In this document: positions 62,733-64,000 of the stretch, one piece after another
How positions within the stretch are numbered: position 1 is the stretch's first letter
Layout: each line of letters begins with the position of its first letter
Source: Prosopocoilus inquinatus
Taxonomy: Eukaryota; Arthropoda; Insecta; Coleoptera; Lucanidae
Direction of reading: 5' to 3'
Length of the DNA stretch: 64,000 bases
NCBI GenBank assembly: GCA_036172665.1
Contig: JAYKNF010000015.1
Location: forward strand, 1,550,001-1,614,000
Notes under the pieces: model-generated
The model's input: the letters and a program-made list of their open reading frames with translations, nothing else
Database searches by the model: none
Told to the model about the DNA's origin: nothing
Translations under genes and position numbers: made by a program

Positions 62733-63245
62733 AAAATCGATCGCGTCGAATTCTTTCCGACGTAGAAGAAAGTAGCTTTACGAACGTAACGTTTACCACA
62801 TGGCGAGAGATATACGGGGTGATATCGAAAATGTGACACGAACGCGTGTGTAACAGTGAAAAAGTGTTTCCACTGAAAAAAAGTAAGTGTTAAAAACAAC
62901 GGAAAACCTCCAAATTCCATTTCTCCGATGTTACTCCGGCAATAGGAAAAAAGGTTATAAGACGATCGCGTCGGCGGCGGCGGCGGCGGCGGCGTCGTTT
63001 TGCCGGTTAAATTCTTCACGATTTGCATTGTGCCGTCGCGTGTACGCTCGACCGAACGCGTCGAGATTTTGACGGAGCTCATTTGAATTTGCCGCCGCGT
63101 AAAAGATGGGATCGACGAGGGTTGGTTGGCAACGATCGCGCGACATGCGCAGTAAGGAAACCTTGACACCTGACATATATAATATTATATCTGTACGGCC
63201 AGTCGAGGGGCCGTAGCCCCGGAGATCGGTTGGGGGGGGGGGGGG
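62733..63245 (+). repeat. Interspersed block copy 17 (type C)
   Basis: (GGC)7 and type C markers with CACCTGAC. It shares GCGACATGCGC with copy 15. AT palindrome 63177-63190, hairpin pair 63194-63220, 16-G run 63232-63247 without TTGGG. Confidence 0.92.
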
Positions 63246-64000
63246 GGCGACGGATAATCGCGTCGGTTCGATTTTTCGATCGAAGATGGCGCTGCAATGA
63301 TCGAAATCGGACGCGTCGAACGTAAACCCGGGTTGTCGCGTATCAAACGAAAGGTCTCGCCGAGCGGCGACGGAAAATCGCGTCGGTTCGATTTTTCGAT
63401 CGAAGATGGCGCTGCAATGATCGAAATCGGACGCGTCGAACGTAAACACGGATTGTCGCGCATCAAACGAAAGGTCTCGCCGAGCGGCGACGGAAAATCG
63501 CGTCGGTTCGATTTTTCGATCGAAGATGGCGCTGCAATGATCGAAACTGGACGCGTCGAACGTAAACCCGGGTTGTCGCGCATCAAACGAAAGGTCTCGC
63601 CGAGCGGCGACGGAAAATCGCGTCGGTTCGATTTTTCGATCTAAGATGGCGCTGCAATGATCGAAATCGGACGCGTCGAACGTAAAATCGGATTGTCGCG
63701 TATCAATCGAAAGGACTCGCCGAGCGGCGACCGAAAATCGCGTCGGTTCGATTTTTTGATCGAAGATGGCGCTGCAATGATCGAAACTGGACGCGTCGAA
63801 CGTAAACCCGGGTTGTCGCGTATCAAACGAAAGGTCTCGCCGAGCGGCGACGGAAAATCGCGTCGGTTCGATTTTTCGATCGAAGATGGCGCTGCAATGA
63901 TCGAAACTGGACGCGTCGAACGTAAACCCGGGTTGTCGCGCATCAAACGAAAGGTCTCGCCGAGCGGCGACGGAAAATCGCGTCGGTTCGATTTTTCGAT
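63246..64000 (+). repeat. Monomer array 17 (right edge, truncated by window)
   Basis: About 6.3 monomers continuing past the window. Order: GAAATCGG, GAAATCGG with AAACACGG, GAAACTGG, then the nested-HOR head (GATCTAAG, CAATCGAAAGGACTC, GGCGACCG) at about 63641, then two GAAACTGG monomers. The array therefore extends to the right in the same HOR register as 52.8-60.2 kb. Confidence 0.94.

Larger units (their letters stand above)
1..64000. repeat. HOR satellite / spacer-like array filling the whole window
   Basis: About 465 head-to-tail 120-bp monomers in one orientation are interrupted by 17 copies of a roughly 0.5 kb unrelated block. Monomers fall into recognisable sequence classes that recur in a fixed order, which defines higher-order repeats of about 2.5-4.7 kb in the left half and 1.3-1.7 kb between 52.8 and 60.3 kb. 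No gene, rRNA or tRNA is visible on either strand, and every base belongs to a monomer or a block. The organisation resembles a eukaryotic satellite, or a rDNA intergenic spacer with subrepeats and repeated spacer promoters. Without flanking rDNA the two cannot be separated. Confidence 0.96.

Noticed and set aside
1..64000. CRISPR array
   Set aside because: The repeats are 120 bp and directly adjacent, with no unique spacers, leader or cas genes. The block is itself repetitive and about 500 bp long.
1..64000. Telomeric repeat tract
   Set aside because: No short TTAGG-, TTAGGG- or similar runs occur. The G-runs are single homopolymers inside blocks.
1..64000. Bacterial or phage origin
   Set aside because: No gene-like frame with a ribosome binding site, no operon structure, and 64 kb of higher-order tandem repeats point to a eukaryote.
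1..64000. Assembly artefact as the whole explanation
   Set aside because: Blocks and arrays differ by private substitutions, G-run lengths and subfamily sites, so most copies are real. Individual near-identical duplications such as 8.3-15.8 versus 18.7-26.1 kb still deserve read-level confirmation.

Overview
The whole 64 kb window is tandem-repeat DNA. I find no protein-coding gene, rRNA, tRNA or recognisable transposon. It is built from two elements: a monomer of exactly 120 bp (about 465 copies, all in the same orientation) and a roughly 0.5 kb non-monomeric block (17 copies, one of them deleted) that interrupts the monomer array at intervals of about 1.9 to 9.1 kb. The absence of genes, the higher-order repeat (HOR) organisation, the TATA-like element and the very high CpG density (about 20-22 CpG per 120 bp, where base composition predicts about 9) point to a eukaryote whose germline does not lose CpG to methylation, probably an invertebrate. 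An insect would fit, but this is an inference. Two readings fit: a satellite with a HOR structure, or a very long rDNA-type intergenic spacer with subrepeats and duplicated spacer promoters. No 18S or 28S sequence lies in the window, so I cannot decide.

Layout. From 1 to about 34 kb the block recurs every 2.5-4.7 kb and the monomers between blocks follow a reproducible order of about 17-22 types, or 35 where a unit is doubled. Blocks here are mostly 'type A'. From about 34 kb to the end the spacing is irregular (61, 47, 24, 17, 15, 72 and 12 monomers) and blocks are type B or the mosaic type C. The stretch 52.8-60.3 kb holds a second, nested HOR of 11-14 monomers with no block inside it. A 7.4 kb segment (8.33-15.77 kb) is repeated almost unchanged at 18.70-26.13 kb.

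The block. All 17 copies end on the right with the same ordered module: a perfect 14-bp AT palindrome, two overlapping and mutually exclusive GC hairpins, and a run of 10-16 G (in some copies followed by TTGGG). In every complete copy the block sits at one point of the monomer, replacing the eight bases that form the left arm and loop of a small hairpin. The module looks like a promoter, fork-barrier or boundary element, and is the best candidate in the window for a functional sequence.

Reading frames. Because 120 is divisible by 3, one plus-strand and two minus-strand frames stay open for hundreds of codons (up to about 1,595). Frame-breaking 119-bp monomers, substitutions at all codon positions and several frames open at once argue that these are not genes.

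Monomer array lengths fit n x 120 minus one base for each 119-bp monomer, with no other indel detected. This suggests recent amplification by unequal exchange or conversion.
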